Shown here in pieces: positions 1 to 9,953 of a stretch of 64,000 nt of DNA (the first letter of the stretch is position 1; every line of letters begins with the position of its first letter). The notes beneath the pieces are model-generated. The model was not told where the DNA came from and ran no database searches. It saw only the letters and a program-made list of their open reading frames with translations. The stretch is from Vibrio rotiferianus CAIM 577 = LMG 21460 (GTDB lineage: Bacteria; Pseudomonadota; Gammaproteobacteria; Enterobacterales; Vibrionaceae): contig NZ_APHW01000014.1 of assembly GCF_002741985.1 (NCBI RefSeq), positions 1 to 64,000 of the forward strand. Reading direction: 5' to 3'. Position numbers and translations under genes: made by a program.

Positions 1-252
1 CTAGAGATGATTCATATTGCTCAAGACGCCGATGTAAGCCCAACTAGAGTTAGCTTTACAGCGGCAATAAACTTAATAGATACCCAGTTACGTTGGTTGG
101 CACTTAGTCCTGATGGAACTCTACCGAGCAAACTCAAGCAAATGAGGGAAAGCATAAGTCACTTCATTTTACCGGATAAAAGAAAGGACCGAACGTATCC
201 ACGTTCAGTCCTTTTTGTCCCTACAAAATATCCATTTAGATATAAGCATTAA
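1..252 (+). CDS. IS4-family transposase, C-terminal part
   Basis: The reading frame is open to the window edge, so only the last 83 or so residues are seen. The tail (SPTRVSFTAAINLIDTQL, then KRKDRTYPRSVLFVPTKYPF) matches my memory of the C-terminal segment of Vibrio IS4-type transposases, which follows the catalytic DDE core. The basic tail RKDRTYPR is typical. The catalytic residues lie outside the window, so it cannot be told whether the element is active. It points toward the DUF3581 gene and ends about 60 bases before that gene's stop codon. Confidence 0.65.
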   Translation, partial: LEMIHIAQDADVSPTRVSFTAAINLIDTQLRWLALSPDGTLPSKLKQMRESISHFILPDKRKDRTYPRSVLFVPTKYPFRYKH

Positions 253-272
253 TGCTTATCCGAACGGCATTA
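1..272 (+). mobile_element. IS4-family insertion sequence, right end only
   Basis: The left edge of the window holds the 3' end of a transposase gene followed by about 20 bases that read like an IS4-type terminal repeat. On the minus strand the tip at 260-272 reads TAATGCCGTTCGG, which resembles the TAATGCCG start of IS4-family inverted repeats. The outer boundary at 272 is inferred from that resemblance alone, because the other end and the target duplication lie outside the window. Confidence 0.5.
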
Positions 273-314
273 CAGCGATTTGCTGGGCTTTTTTGAGAAC
301 TGGTCGGCGGCTGG

Positions 315-1040
315 TTAAGCTGCCTTAGCGAACTTTGCTAAAAAAGCGTCTTTGCGTTCGTGGAAGCGTTGAACTAAATCGTCTACCGCCTCTTGGTCGT
401 ATGGCTTAAGGCCACTAGCTACCATGCGCTTAATGCCTTTACCAACAACTTCACCATCTTCTTTGAAAGCGAAGTTTAGCGTCACTAAGCCTCGTTTGCC
501 TTCAACGTCAAACGTTGCACCCGTAAAGTCCACTTCTGGATGAGTTAGGTCCAGACGGCTGAATTCCACTTCCATACTCTCGTAGATTACTAGAGGTCGT
601 TGGCAGTTGATCATCATTTGTTTCTCTTCCATTAGAGGAACCATGATGTGAGGGAAGTTCATGCCAGAGAATTGAACGTAGTTTGTTACGACATGCTCAA
701 TGAACGCAGGGTTGTGGTTAGTTTCACCTTCACGCGACATGTGCAGGTATTCTTTGCCCGCATCATCGACTACCGCACTCTCTTTTTCACACTTATTTTC
801 AATGTGAAGTGCAACACCATCATTTACCATTCCGGAGAAATCGAAACGCATCTTTTGGCTTACGCCTTCTTTGCTCAGCAAAACAGCAAAAAGCAGATCG
901 CCAGGCACACAAAAGCGTTTGTTGTCTTCATCATGGATAGGGTTGTAATCACCAGCTACGCGTTTTGCGAAGTGACTTGCTTGCTCACGAGTGAACTGAA
1001 ATTGGTGATTAGTATTTGAAAAATAAGGTGTTAGAAACAT
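315..1040 (-). CDS. DUF3581 family protein
   Basis: A 241-residue protein that I recognise as the DUF3581 family, found in Vibrio and related marine gammaproteobacteria; its function is unknown to me. The N-terminal half contains AGDYNPIHDEDNKRFCVPGD, which resembles the HotDog-fold (R)-hydratase motif (DxNPIH), so a MaoC-like thioester-binding fold is a reasonable guess. The rest carries beta-strand-rich sequence consistent with a second HotDog repeat. I chose the ATG at 1040 (MFLTPYFSNTNHQF) rather than a GTG at 1121, since the extra residues look unlike a family N-terminus; neither start has a strong ribosome site. Confidence 0.75.
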   Translation of the reverse strand: MFLTPYFSNTNHQFQFTREQASHFAKRVAGDYNPIHDEDNKRFCVPGDLLFAVLLSKEGVSQKMRFDFSGMVNDGVALHIENKCEKESAVVDDAGKEYLHMSREGETNHNPAFIEHVVTNYVQFSGMNFPHIMVPLMEEKQMMINCQRPLVIYESMEVEFSRLDLTHPEVDFTGATFDVEGKRGLVTLNFAFKEDGEVVGKGIKRMVASGLKPYDQEAVDDLVQRFHERKDAFLAKFAKAA

Positions 1041-1252
1041 AATTTTTACGTAGTAACCAAAACTGTCAGGGATTATATGCGAATATCTGCGTAGCAATGG
1101 TCCATCCAGTGAAAACTTCACTGTATCTTAACAATGAAACGATAACTCAGCGGAATAAAGCACCAAAAATGGCGCTTTTGTATTGCACTATTCAGTATGG
1201 CTATAAATCAGTAATTTACCATATCATTGAAGGACGCGATGCGTATAAATAC

Positions 1253-1281
1253 AATAAAGGCTCCACGAAGGAGCCTTTAGG
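1253..1281 (-). terminator. Terminator of the hut operon
   Basis: An inverted repeat AAAGGCTCC (1256-1264) and GGAGCCTTT (1270-1278) with a five-base loop lies just past the hutH stop. Read on the minus strand the stem is followed by ATTGTATTT, a short U-rich tail. Confidence 0.7.
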
Positions 1282-1297
1282 TCATCAGCAATAATGA

Positions 1298-2833
1298 TTA
1301 ATGCACGCTAGGGAGCAAGCTCTCTGGCATCAATGCGTTATGAAGAGCAAGCTTGAGTAGTGCGTTGGCTTGCTCAATATCTGGTGCGAAGTAGCGGTCT
1401 TTGTCGTAGAACGACACTTTTTCACGCAGCATTTGTTTTGCAATCTCGATACGTTCAGAAGATTTGTTTGGCGCGCGGAAATCCAACCCTTGCGCTGCTG
1501 ACAAGTATTCAACCGCCAAAATACCACGCGTGTTTTCACCCATCTCTTTCAGACGACGAGCTGCGAAGGTCGCCATTGATACGTGGTCTTCTTGGTTTGC
1601 GGATGTTGGCAAGCTATCGACAGAAGCTGGGTGAGCCAGTGTTTTGTTTTCACTCGCAAGCGCTGCTGACGTTACCTGCGCAATCATAAAGCCCGAGTTG
1701 ACGCCGCCATTGTCGACCAAGAATGGAGGAAGTTTAGACAGAGCACTATCAATAAGCAGTGCCATGCGACGCTCTGACAAACTACCAATCTCTGCAATCG
1801 CAAGAGCAAGGTTATCCGCGGCCATAGCAACGGGCTCAGCATGGAAGTTACCACCAGAGATGACGTCGTCGTCTTCTGCGAACACAAGCGGGTTATCCGA
1901 TACCGAGTTCGCCTCTACTTGCAGAGTGTCTGCCGCATTGCGAATTTGTTGTAAACAAGCACCCATAACTTGAGGCTGACAGCGCAGTGAATAAGGGTCT
2001 TGAACCTTTTCACAGTTGGTATGGGATTCACCAATCTCACTGGTTGCTTCTAACATATGTCGATACGCTAACGCCGCATCCATTTGGCTGCGATGGCCAC
2101 GAACACGGTGGATACGTGGGTCGAACGGGCGACGGCTGCCCAGTGCTGCTTCTACTGACATCGCGCCACAAACGGTAGCAGATGAGAACAAATCTTCGGC
2201 AATGAACAAGCCTTCTAACGCAAACGCCGTTGATGCTTGAGTACCGTTAAGCAGTGCAAGGCCTTCTTTAGGTGCCAGTGTGATTGGTTCTAGACCAGCA
2301 ATTTGCAGAGCTTCTAAGCCAGAAATGACTTTGCCATTGTGACGCGCTTGGCCTTCACCAAGAAGTACCGTACTCATGTGAGCCAGCGGCGCTAAGTCAC
2401 CCGATGCGCCTACTGAGCCTTTTTGTGGCACGCATGGATAAACTTGTGCGTTCACCAAATCAATCAGCATGTTGATCACTTTCAAACGCAAGCCTGAGAA
2501 ACCACGCGCAAGGCTGTTGATTTTCAGCACCATCATCAAACGAACGGTCTCGTCGGACATGAATTTACCGATACCAGCAGCGTGTGAAAGCACAATACTG
2601 CGTTGCAGCGTTTCTAGATCTTCCGGCGCAATACGAGTGTTTGCGAGTAGACCGAAACCCGTATTGATGCCATAAACGGTGCGATCTTCTGCAATCACTC
2701 GGTCGACAACTTGAGTGCTTTCCTCAATGGCCGGAATGGCTTCTTGGTCGAGAGTAAGGTTGACAGGTGAGCGGCTCACCTGACGCAATTCGTTTAAGCT
2801 AATATGGCCTGGCTTTAGCGTTAAATTGAGCAT
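1298..2833 (-). CDS. hutH: Histidine ammonia-lyase
   Basis: Removes ammonia from L-histidine to give trans-urocanate (EC 4.3.1.3), the first step of histidine degradation in the cytoplasm. The 511 residues match the family length. The Ala-Ser-Gly triad that cyclises to the MIO cofactor is at residues 143-145 ([15 protein letters not shown]), and YGINTGFG near residue 55 is the conserved active-site loop. Last gene of the hut operon; its start is 11 bases after the hutU stop. The ATG at 2833 is preferred over an in-frame ATG at 2842, because AAGG then lies nine bases upstream and the protein begins [10 protein letters not shown] like its relatives. Confidence 0.97.
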   Translation of the reverse strand: MLNLTLKPGHISLNELRQVSRSPVNLTLDQEAIPAIEESTQVVDRVIAEDRTVYGINTGFGLLANTRIAPEDLETLQRSIVLSHAAGIGKFMSDETVRLMMVLKINSLARGFSGLRLKVINMLIDLVNAQVYPCVPQKGSVGASGDLAPLAHMSTVLLGEGQARHNGKVISGLEALQIAGLEPITLAPKEGLALLNGTQASTAFALEGLFIAEDLFSSATVCGAMSVEAALGSRRPFDPRIHRVRGHRSQMDAALAYRHMLEATSEIGESHTNCEKVQDPYSLRCQPQVMGACLQQIRNAADTLQVEANSVSDNPLVFAEDDDVISGGNFHAEPVAMAADNLALAIAEIGSLSERRMALLIDSALSKLPPFLVDNGGVNSGFMIAQVTSAALASENKTLAHPASVDSLPTSANQEDHVSMATFAARRLKEMGENTRGILAVEYLSAAQGLDFRAPNKSSERIEIAKQMLREKVSFYDKDRYFAPDIEQANALLKLALHNALMPESLLPSVH

Positions 2834-2844
2834 GTCTTTCATCC

Positions 2845-4544
2845 TTACTTCAGCTTTTTCAGTTCTTCATTAAGCATTGGCAAATCCAGTTTTTGCTCGG
2901 CTGCACATTGTTTTGCGATGTCATATCCCGCATCGGCATGACGCATAACGCCCGTCGCTGGGTCATTGTGAAGTACGCGAGCAATACGCTCAGACGCATC
3001 ATCACTGCCGTCACAACAAACCACCATACCTGAGTGTTGAGAGAAGCCCATGCCAACGCCGCCACCATGGTGAAGTGATACCCAAGTTGCGCCGCCTGCG
3101 GTGTTCAATAGAGCATTAAGTAGTGGCCAATCCGATACCGCATCAGAGCCATCCATCATGCCTTCAGTTTCACGATTCGGGCTAGCTACCGAGCCAGAGT
3201 CTAAGTGGTCACGGCCAATAACAACCGGTGCTTTCAGTTCACCGTTTTTCACCATTTCATTAAAGGCTTGGCCAAGGCGCTCACGGTCTTTCAGACCTAC
3301 CCAACAGATACGTGCAGGCAGACCTTGGAACTGAATGCGTTCACGTGCCATGTCTAGCCAGTTGTGTAGATGAGGGTTATCTGGGATCAGCTCTTTTACT
3401 TTTTGGTCGGTTTTGTAGATGTCCTCTGGATCGCCAGACAACGCTGCCCAACGGAATGGCCCAATACCTTCACAGAATAAAGGACGAATGTAAGCCGGTA
3501 CGAAACCTGGGAAATCAAACGCATTTTCGACGCCTTCTTCCAACGCCATTTGACGGATATTGTTTCCGTAATCCAGTGTTGCAGCGCCGCGGTTTTGCAG
3601 TTCTAGCATGGCTTGAACTTGCACAGCCATTGATTGTTTTGCCGCTTTAACTACGCCAGCTTCGTCTTGTAAGCGCATTTCTGCTGCATGAGACATGCTC
3701 CAACCTTGAGGCAGGTAGCCGTTCAATGGGTCGTGCGCGGAGGTTTGGTCTGTTACTACGTCTGGCGTGATGTTACGTTCCACTAGCTCAGGGAAGATGT
3801 CTGCTGCGTTACCTAGTAGACCGACTGAAATAGGCGTGTCGGATTCTTTGATCATCGCTAGGGCTTCATCTAGCGATGTGGCTTTCTTGTCGACGTAGCC
3901 TGTGCGCAGACGGTAATCGATGCGTGACTCGTCACACTCAACAGCAATCATTGAGAAACCTGCCATTGTGCCAGCTAGAGGTTGAGCGCCCCCCCCATAC
4001 CGCCAAGGCCGCCAGTTAAAATCCAACGACCTTTCGCGTCGCCGTTAAAGTGCTTTTTAGCTACTGAGACAAAGGTTTCGTAAGTGCCTTGAACAATGCC
4101 TTGTGAACCGATGTAAATCCAGCTACCTGCAGTCATCTGTCCGTACATCATCAAGCCTTGTTTATCGAGCTCATTGAAGTGCTCCCAGTTGGCCCAATGT
4201 GGTACTAGGTTTGAGTTCGCAATCAGAACGCGTGGCGCATTTTTATGAGTCGGGAAAACGCCAACTGGTTTGCCTGATTGGACGAGAAGAGTTTGGTCAT
4301 CGTCGAGTCTTTCTAACACTTCAACAATCTTATCGAAGCATTCCCAATTTCGTGCTGCTCGACCAATACCACCGTATACAACAAGCGAGTGAGGGTGCTC
4401 GGCTACATCTGGATCAAGGTTGTTCATCAGCATACGAAGCGGGGCTTCCGTCAGCCAAGATTTGGCGCGCAGTTGTGTACCGTGTGGAGCACGAATTGTT
4501 CTGCTTGTATCAAGTCGTGGATCTTGTCCCTGGCGCTGTGTCAT
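2845..4544 (-). pseudogene. hutU: Urocanate hydratase, frame broken at a C8 run
   Basis: Hydrates urocanate to imidazolonepropionate with a tightly bound NAD+ (EC 4.2.1.49). The protein is complete but split between two frames at a run of eight C (3989-3996, G on the coding strand). Residues 1-185 (from [10 protein letters not shown]) are in one frame and continue in another from [11 protein letters not shown]. The family motif is [10 protein letters not shown], which needs six G here (565 residues in all); eight, as written, runs into a stop after ALNL. Everything else is intact, including [11 protein letters not shown] and the C-terminal [16 protein letters not shown]. Most likely a sequence error; otherwise a strain-specific loss of histidine use. 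A clear ribosome site (AAAGGAG) precedes the ATG at 4544. Confidence 0.92.
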
Positions 4545-4640
4545 TTTAAGACTCCTTTAGTTTCACGTGTGTACCAAGTCTGTGCTTGGCTATTTCTACT
4601 CGAGTAAAGTGCTGTTCGAGTTGATTCTTATTGGGTTAGG

Positions 4641-5654
4641 TTATTTTGGTTTATGGTCTTTCTCTGCCATGGCATTGGCAATGTCCCAACATAGGCGGGC
4701 TGCCAATCGAGCGGTTTGGCTATCGACGTCATAAGTGGGGTTATACTCGGCAATGTCTGCCAGCATGAGCTTGTTTTTGTAATGTAGGATTCGGTCGAGA
4801 AACGGCGAAATGATGTCGTAGCTGACCCCTCTTGCCGCTGGAGCGCTTACACCCGGTGCTGTTGCCGCAGGGAACACGTCCAAATCAATCGTTAGATAGA
4901 GGTAGTCGCAGTCATCGATAAAGTGCTGTAGTTGCGTTAAATGGTAGCTGTGGTTCATGTAGCAAAGCTGTTTGTCTTCCACATACCAAACATTGAGTTC
5001 GTCCGCTTTGTGGAATAGCGCTTTGGTATTGCTGCTGCGACTGACGCCAATGCAAGCGTAATGAAACTTCCAATCATTGCGTTGGCAGAAGTGATGAATT
5101 TGATTAAATGGTGTGCCTGAGCTCGGTTTTACCTCTGCCAGAGAGCTTTCAAAAGCGCGCAGGTCGAAGTGTGCGTCGAAGTTGATAATGCCAATCTTCG
5201 GCTGCTTGTCTGGGTGATGGGTTTTGAAGTACTCGGCCAACCCGGAAAATGATGCCCAAGCGATCTCATGCCCGCCCCCTAATACTACGACAGGTGAATG
5301 GGGCAGCGCTTGAGCAACCGTAGCTGCGCATTGCGATTGGCTGCTCTCTAGTAGGTCGTCTTCGCAAACGACGGTGCCGAGATCGTAAAGTGGTGCATCT
5401 TGGTGCCAAGCGAGATTTGCTAGGGCACGACGGATTAAATCCGGTGACTTTTTCGCACCAATACGGCCTTTATTTCTGGCAACACCCGCGTCGGTCGCAA
5501 AACCAAGGATTGAGATACCTTCGCTTCTGCTCGGTAACTCTTCAACAGAAATATTTTTAATCACGTGGTGAACGCGCTTACCCAGTTCTCCATCTTCTGC
5601 ATCGTGGCGACCTTGCCAGTGAAATGGAGCGGTATTTGGATCTGATTGAGCCAT
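4641..5654 (-). CDS. hutG: Formimidoylglutamase
   Basis: Cleaves N-formimidoyl-L-glutamate to glutamate and formamide (EC 3.5.3.8), the last hut step. It belongs to the arginase/ureohydrolase family, 337 residues. The dinuclear manganese ligands are visible in order: [15 protein letters not shown] and LTIDLDVFP. The start at 5654 ([10 protein letters not shown]) is fixed by the strong site GGAGGA eight bases upstream and lies one base after the hutI stop, so the two are likely translationally coupled. An upstream in-frame start at 5687 would overlap hutI and lacks a ribosome site. About 95 bases separate it from hutU. Confidence 0.96.
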   Translation of the reverse strand: MAQSDPNTAPFHWQGRHDAEDGELGKRVHHVIKNISVEELPSRSEGISILGFATDAGVARNKGRIGAKKSPDLIRRALANLAWHQDAPLYDLGTVVCEDDLLESSQSQCAATVAQALPHSPVVVLGGGHEIAWASFSGLAEYFKTHHPDKQPKIGIINFDAHFDLRAFESSLAEVKPSSGTPFNQIHHFCQRNDWKFHYACIGVSRSSNTKALFHKADELNVWYVEDKQLCYMNHSYHLTQLQHFIDDCDYLYLTIDLDVFPAATAPGVSAPAARGVSYDIISPFLDRILHYKNKLMLADIAEYNPTYDVDSQTARLAARLCWDIANAMAEKDHKPK

Positions 5655-5655
5655 G

Positions 5656-6906
5656 TTACAGTCCTCCGTGAGAGACATATTCACCATTTACTATACGACC
5701 TACTAAACGTTTTGCGCCGACTTGGTAACTAAGGTCTGCTGGGTGTTCGATATCCCAAATTGAGAAATCCGCGTCATAACCGATTTCAATCACGCCACGA
5801 GACTTCCCATAACCCAGTGCTCTTGCTGCGTTTTGAGTGACGCCACGCAGTGCTTCTTGAGGGGTTAGGCGGAACAGAGTGCAAGCCATGTTCATCATCA
5901 GGGTTAAATCTGCGAACGGTGACGTGCCAGGGTTGATATCTGTCGCTATCGCCATTGGCACCTTGTGCGTTCTAAGTAATTCGATAGGTGGTAATTGGGT
6001 TTCACGTAAAAAGTAAAACGCACCAGGGAGCAAGGTTGCCACAGTCGGGGAATTGGCAAGCGCCCGCACACCAATTTCATCGAGATATTCAATATGATCG
6101 GCAGAAAGGCCATTGTATTTTGCTGTTAGCGTAGTGCCGCCTAAATCAGAAAGCTGTTCAGTATGGCCTTTGACATGCAAACCGTGTTTTTTTGCTGTCT
6201 CAAAGACACGCTCGGTTTGAGCTAAGTTAAAACCTATCGATTCACAAAACACATCGACGCTGGTGGCGAGCTTTTCCTCTGCCACGAGGGGAATGATGTC
6301 GTCACAAATATGCTGGATATAATCGTCAGCGCGGTCTTTAAATTCTGGTGGAAGTGCATGAGCGGCGAGTAGGGTTGTGGTGATTTTTACTTTGCGCTCT
6401 TGTTCTAAGGCTTTCGCTGCGCGCAGCATCTTGATTTCATCTCGCAGTGTCAGTCCGTAACCAGACTTAACTTCGACTGAGGTAACACCGCTTGCAAGCA
6501 ATCCATCTAAACGTGGTAGAGCGAGTTCAATAAGTTGCTCTTCGCTTGCTTCGCGGGTTGCACGAACGGTAGAAAGAATACCGCCGCCTTGTTTGGCGAT
6601 CTCTTCATAAGGCACACCGTTAAGGCGCATTTCAAACTCGTTGGCACGATTCCCGGCGTACACAAGATGAGTGTGGCAATCAATCAAACCTGGTAGCAAC
6701 AGCTTGCTTTGAAGATCAATGGTTTGTTCGTAGTGGTCTGGATTCAGGATGGATTCGGTTTCTGCGCTGTCTTCGCCTCTTGCTGCGGTACTGAGTGCAA
6801 CAATTTTTCCTGACCGAATGCCGACGCGAGCAAGGGGAGAGGGTAGGTAGCCTTGCTCTCCTTCTTGCATAGTGACGAGGCGTGCATTTTCAATCAGCAA
6901 ATCCAT
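5656..6906 (-). CDS. hutI: Imidazolonepropionase
   Basis: Hydrolyses 4-imidazolone-5-propionate to N-formimidoylglutamate (EC 3.5.2.7), third step of the pathway. An amidohydrolase-superfamily enzyme of 416 residues. The metal-binding [10 protein letters not shown] is near residue 75, KGHTEQ and [10 protein letters not shown] follow, and the late metal ligand lies in [10 protein letters not shown]. First structural gene of the operon. Its ATG has an AAGGGAAG-like ribosome site, and the gap upstream holds a perfect HutC-type operator. Confidence 0.96.
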   Translation of the reverse strand: MDLLIENARLVTMQEGEQGYLPSPLARVGIRSGKIVALSTAARGEDSAETESILNPDHYEQTIDLQSKLLLPGLIDCHTHLVYAGNRANEFEMRLNGVPYEEIAKQGGGILSTVRATREASEEQLIELALPRLDGLLASGVTSVEVKSGYGLTLRDEIKMLRAAKALEQERKVKITTTLLAAHALPPEFKDRADDYIQHICDDIIPLVAEEKLATSVDVFCESIGFNLAQTERVFETAKKHGLHVKGHTEQLSDLGGTTLTAKYNGLSADHIEYLDEIGVRALANSPTVATLLPGAFYFLRETQLPPIELLRTHKVPMAIATDINPGTSPFADLTLMMNMACTLFRLTPQEALRGVTQNAARALGYGKSRGVIEIGYDADFSIWDIEHPADLSYQVGAKRLVGRIVNGEYVSHGGL

Positions 6907-6940
6907 TCTGATACTTCCCTTTGATTTGTACTTTTAAATG

Positions 6941-6950
6941 TATATACAAA
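6941..6950. promoter_or_regulatory. Probable HutC operator before hutI
   Basis: TGTATATACA is a perfect ten-base palindrome 35 bases upstream of the hutI start. GntR-family HutC repressors bind TGTA-type palindromes, releasing when urocanate binds. A second TTTGTAC half-site lies nearby at 6927-6933. The assignment is inferred from position and symmetry. Confidence 0.65.
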
Positions 6951-7026
6951 TAAATAGGAGAAAAAAGCATCACTGGCAAGGCTAATGTTGCTGAAATGTG
7001 ATCAAAACGAAGAAGTAACGCCTAGT

Positions 7027-7734
7027 TTATAGCAGGATCTTAGAGCTTAATTTGTACTTATTGCCCGGATGGTAAAGTAGCGCAGTACTCACCAGTTTAT
7101 CTTGACTCCACGTTCGGCGGTTGAGCAGTAAACAAGGCTCGTTAGCTTGCATTTTCAAGTCTTGTTTAACGCGTCCCTCTGGCACTATCGCCTCAACAGT
7201 GTGCTCTATTGCACTGAGAGGACAGTTATCAGAAAGGTACTGGTTTGGTGTCATGCAAGTAAAGTCTTGTCGTAGGTAACTAGGTGCGTACTGGCTGTTG
7301 ACCCAACGCAGCTCAAGCTGGATTGGATTACCGTCTTCAAAGTGGATGATCTCGCTGTAAAACACTGTGGTACCTAGCATCACGCCAAGTTTTGTCGCAA
7401 TACTGTCATCGGCTTTGATAGCGATTTGCTGTAGCACTTCACTGTGATGAGCGCGGCCCCGATTCGTTATTTCATCGGCAATGTTGCGTATGTCTAATAG
7501 GGGGGATTCAGACTTCTCAGCCGGATCACAAACAAAGGTACCGAGGCGAGGGCGGCGTTGCAGTTTGCCTTCATTGACTAAGTCTCGAATCGCTTTGTTA
7601 ACGGTCATTCGGCTGACACCAAACTGTTCCGTCAATTCGATTTCAGTTGCGATACGATGTCCAACCATCCACTCACCCGAATCAATTTTATCGAGGATAA
7701 ACTGTTTGATTTGCATGTAGAGGGGCGCAGACAT
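7027..7734 (-). CDS. hutC: Histidine utilisation repressor, GntR family
   Basis: Transcription repressor of the hut genes; urocanate is the inducer in studied bacteria. The 235 residues contain an N-terminal winged helix (about 1-70, with IATEIELTEQFGVSRMTVNKAIRDL) and a C-terminal UTRA effector domain. The gene sits 120 bases upstream of hutI on the same strand, and operator-like sites lie both before hutI and before hutC, suggesting autoregulation. The ATG at 7734 follows AAAAGGAAG. A C6 run inside the gene (7500-7505) is in frame, in contrast to the longer runs elsewhere. Confidence 0.93.
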   Translation of the reverse strand: MSAPLYMQIKQFILDKIDSGEWMVGHRIATEIELTEQFGVSRMTVNKAIRDLVNEGKLQRRPRLGTFVCDPAEKSESPLLDIRNIADEITNRGRAHHSEVLQQIAIKADDSIATKLGVMLGTTVFYSEIIHFEDGNPIQLELRWVNSQYAPSYLRQDFTCMTPNQYLSDNCPLSAIEHTVEAIVPEGRVKQDLKMQANEPCLLLNRRTWSQDKLVSTALLYHPGNKYKLSSKILL

Positions 7735-7751
7735 AATGACTTCCTTTTAAT

Positions 7752-7761
7752 TGACTATACA
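7752..7761. promoter_or_regulatory. Probable HutC operator before hutC
   Basis: TGACTATACA, 18 bases upstream of the hutC start, matches the TGTATATACA palindrome near hutI at eight of ten positions. It would allow HutC to repress its own gene. Inference from similarity and position. Confidence 0.5.
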
Positions 7762-7927
7762 AATAGTGCGTAATCTATGCACAAATTGCAAACAGATAGA
7801 GTCATTTTGTGCGCTGATAAAAGGAATTACTCCGCATTCTTATCGTCTATTACTTGCAGGATTTTGATCAGTTGTGTAAACAGAGACTTATCAAAATAAC
7901 GAAAACAGACAGTCACAAAGGAATCGT

Positions 7928-8671
7928 ATGTTTAAGAAACTAAAAGCGTCACTTGGTATCGGCTCAGCAAAAGTGGATACGATTTTAGATGAAATGAGCG
8001 TATATCAAGGCGCAACTTTACGTGGTCACGTTCACATCAAAGGTGGTGATGTCGAACAACAAATTGATGCCATCACCATCAAACTGAACACGGAAATGAA
8101 AGTCGAAGCAGACGACAGCGTTAGTTACCAAACTTTCACTATTGATCAATTGAAGGCGGTTGAACCGTTTGTCATTCAGCCGAATGAAGAAAAGCAGGTG
8201 CCATTTGAGCTTAAGCTGCATGATGAAACGCCTATTACCGCGGTTAGTGCGCTAAAAAATCAGTGCCATGTGTGGGTAGAAACGACATTGGATATCGGTT
8301 TTGCGATTGACCCGCGCGACCGAGATTACATTGAAGTTAAGCCTTTACCAGTAGCCTCTCGCGTGATTCAAGCGATTGAACAAGCGGGCTTTACTATGGT
8401 GAAAGCAGATGTAGAGAAAGGTTTCTTACGTGGCAATACCTTCTCTTCTCGCTCTGGCATTTACCAAGAACTAGAGTTTCGGAATAACGGTTTTGTTTCT
8501 ACTAAAGAGATTGAGCTTTCCTTTATCTTGGACGGTGGAACGATCCATTGCTTAGCGGAGATCGACCGCTCATTTAGCATGTCTGGCGACCAATACCGTT
8601 CTTTCTCGCTACCGATCGGAGCGTCTGATTCACAAGTTGCGGCAGCAGTCGCGCCAACGTTAAATCTGTAA
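7928..8671 (+). CDS. Spo0M-like (sporulation control) protein
   Basis: A 247-residue soluble protein of the Spo0M family (arrestin-like beta-sandwich fold), widespread in non-sporulating bacteria, where its role is unclear. Family signs are the start KKLKASLGIGSAKVDT, the segment YQGATLRGHVHIKGG and the C-terminal part with an RSGIYQELEF block. It has no signal peptide or membrane segment. AAAGGA lies eight bases before the ATG. It stands alone, divergent from hutC. Confidence 0.85.
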   Translation: MFKKLKASLGIGSAKVDTILDEMSVYQGATLRGHVHIKGGDVEQQIDAITIKLNTEMKVEADDSVSYQTFTIDQLKAVEPFVIQPNEEKQVPFELKLHDETPITAVSALKNQCHVWVETTLDIGFAIDPRDRDYIEVKPLPVASRVIQAIEQAGFTMVKADVEKGFLRGNTFSSRSGIYQELEFRNNGFVSTKEIELSFILDGGTIHCLAEIDRSFSMSGDQYRSFSLPIGASDSQVAAAVAPTLNL

Positions 8672-8676
8672 TACTC

Positions 8677-9663
8677 CTAACTCTCCGTTTCTGGAGAGAA
8701 CAAGTACCGATATCCAAACGTAAAGGCGATATCGGTACTGTTGTCCATATTTCTCGCATTCTCAATCGCCATTATCTCAATAGCTGAGTTCTCCATTAAA
8801 TAGCGATATCCAATCACAAACTCATTTGATGCATCGGCAAACTCGCTAGGTCCTTCTGTCGAACCTTGATACCAATGATATTCGAGAATGAAGTGATGGT
8901 TTTCTTTGAGTGCATACCGATAGCCGAAGGCAAATGCAGCGGTGTTGTGGCGGTAGGGGAAGTCTTTTAGAGCACGATCGCCAGAGCGGAATGTCATTCC
9001 AACCATCGAATAGAACACATTGGCTGAATTCAATTGGTAGGTGTAATTAATTTGTAGGCCTTGCTCAAAGCTTGTACCTTTGAAGGTACCGTGTGGCACA
9101 TCGTTGTAATAGAGACTCCCGCCAATAGACAGACCATGATGCTCATTTTGTAATAGCTGATATTGAAGGTAGGTAGAGAGATTATTCGCTAGCGTTTCGC
9201 CTTCGAAATCTTCTATTAATATGTCGTATTCAGGCATCGACATATAGAAACGGTTCTTATCGACCTCATCACGTCCATTCTGTCCAATACCAAAAAAGTC
9301 GTGAAAGCTTTCGGTCAGTCCATCTAAATGGTTATCTGCTGCAAAAACCCAGCGATAGTTCAACTCCCATTGCCACTTTTCATTGATTTGCCACTTGCCG
9401 CCTAACTCGAGTTGGTTGTGGTAATAGTCGAGTGAATAGTCGCTGGTATGAGCCCAGACGCTAGCAATTGTGCCTGACGTATACGCTTCAACATAACCGG
9501 AGGGGAGGCTATATCCAGAGCGAAGGACATTGGTGTGGCTGACAACCTGGATAGGAGATTGAGCATATGAACGAAGCGGGCCGTAAAGGTCGCTAGTAGC
9601 ATATGTAATAGAAGGATAAGCAGTGAGTAAGGAAATAAGACTTAGTCTCAATCTAAAATGCAT
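8677..9663 (-). CDS. Outer-membrane DUF3187 family protein
   Basis: A 328-residue protein with a Sec signal peptide (about residues 1-22, ending TYA) followed by many alternating, aromatic-rich strands (for example WQWELNYRWVFAAD and AAFAFGYRYALKENHHF) that indicate an outer-membrane beta-barrel. I recognise the DUF3187 family. The C-terminus has repeated GYRYL strands. Function unknown. The convergent Spo0M-like gene stops six bases away. Confidence 0.8.
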   Translation of the reverse strand: MHFRLRLSLISLLTAYPSITYATSDLYGPLRSYAQSPIQVVSHTNVLRSGYSLPSGYVEAYTSGTIASVWAHTSDYSLDYYHNQLELGGKWQINEKWQWELNYRWVFAADNHLDGLTESFHDFFGIGQNGRDEVDKNRFYMSMPEYDILIEDFEGETLANNLSTYLQYQLLQNEHHGLSIGGSLYYNDVPHGTFKGTSFEQGLQINYTYQLNSANVFYSMVGMTFRSGDRALKDFPYRHNTAAFAFGYRYALKENHHFILEYHWYQGSTEGPSEFADASNEFVIGYRYLMENSAIEIMAIENARNMDNSTDIAFTFGYRYLFSPETES

Positions 9664-9803
9664 AAGATGCTTTCTTAACTATATCTTTATCAATAAAATT
9701 AATTATAGTTTCATTGAATATCGAACGCTGTTCAATTTAATTAGTTCATCAATCCTCAGCTTCTGATGAATATGAAATAACTTAGCTCAATTTAATTCCA
9801 CCT

Positions 9804-9832
9804 TTGCATTCTAAATGTGAGCTATGTACAAT
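9804..9832 (+). promoter_or_regulatory. Predicted sigma-70 promoter of thrS
   Basis: TTGCAT (9804-9809) and TACAAT (9827-9832) are separated by 17 bases. A transcript starting near 9840 would begin exactly at the foot of the first leader hairpin. Confidence 0.6.
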
Positions 9833-9840
9833 CCTCGTTC

Positions 9841-9882
9841 CGATGAAGGTCCGGTATTCGTGTTACTGAGCGACCGTCATCG
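9841..9882 (+). promoter_or_regulatory. thrS operator, distal arm mimicking tRNA-Thr (CGU)
   Basis: A long imperfect hairpin: CGATG (9841-9845) pairs CATCG (9878-9882), GGTC (9848-9851) pairs GACC (9872-9875), and CGGTA (9852-9856) pairs TACTG (9864-9868). It is capped by the seven-base loop TTCGTGT (9857-9863). By tRNA numbering the loop has U33 and anticodon CGU, which is threonine. The E. coli thrS leader is known to mimic tRNA-Thr so that ThrRS represses its own translation; this arm fits that scheme. Confidence 0.8.
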
Positions 9883-9914
9883 ACTCTCGAAATATCTTCT
9901 AATTTGAATAACAT

Positions 9915-9935
9915 GTGTTGCTTGGTGTGCAACAC
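9915..9935 (+). promoter_or_regulatory. thrS operator, proximal arm mimicking tRNA-Thr (GGU)
   Basis: GTGTTGC (9915-9921) pairs perfectly with GCAACAC (9929-9935) around the seven-base loop TTGGTGT (9922-9928). Read as an anticodon loop it has U33 and anticodon GGU, the other common threonine anticodon. The hairpin ends six bases before the ribosome site AAAGGA, so ThrRS bound here would block initiation. Confidence 0.8.
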
Positions 9936-9953
9936 CACTGTAAAGGACATAGC

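Noticed and set aside
648..1019. Plus-strand frame of 123 codons
   Set aside because: It lies antisense within the DUF3581 gene, has no ribosome site and shows no protein-like pattern.
1097..1294. Plus-strand frame of 65 codons upstream of DUF3581
   Set aside because: It runs through the hut terminator and has unconvincing composition; no ribosome site.
3989..3996. True loss of urocanase as a metabolic trait
   Set aside because: The rest of hutU and the whole operon are intact, and the same octamer breaks four other genes, so an artefact is more likely.
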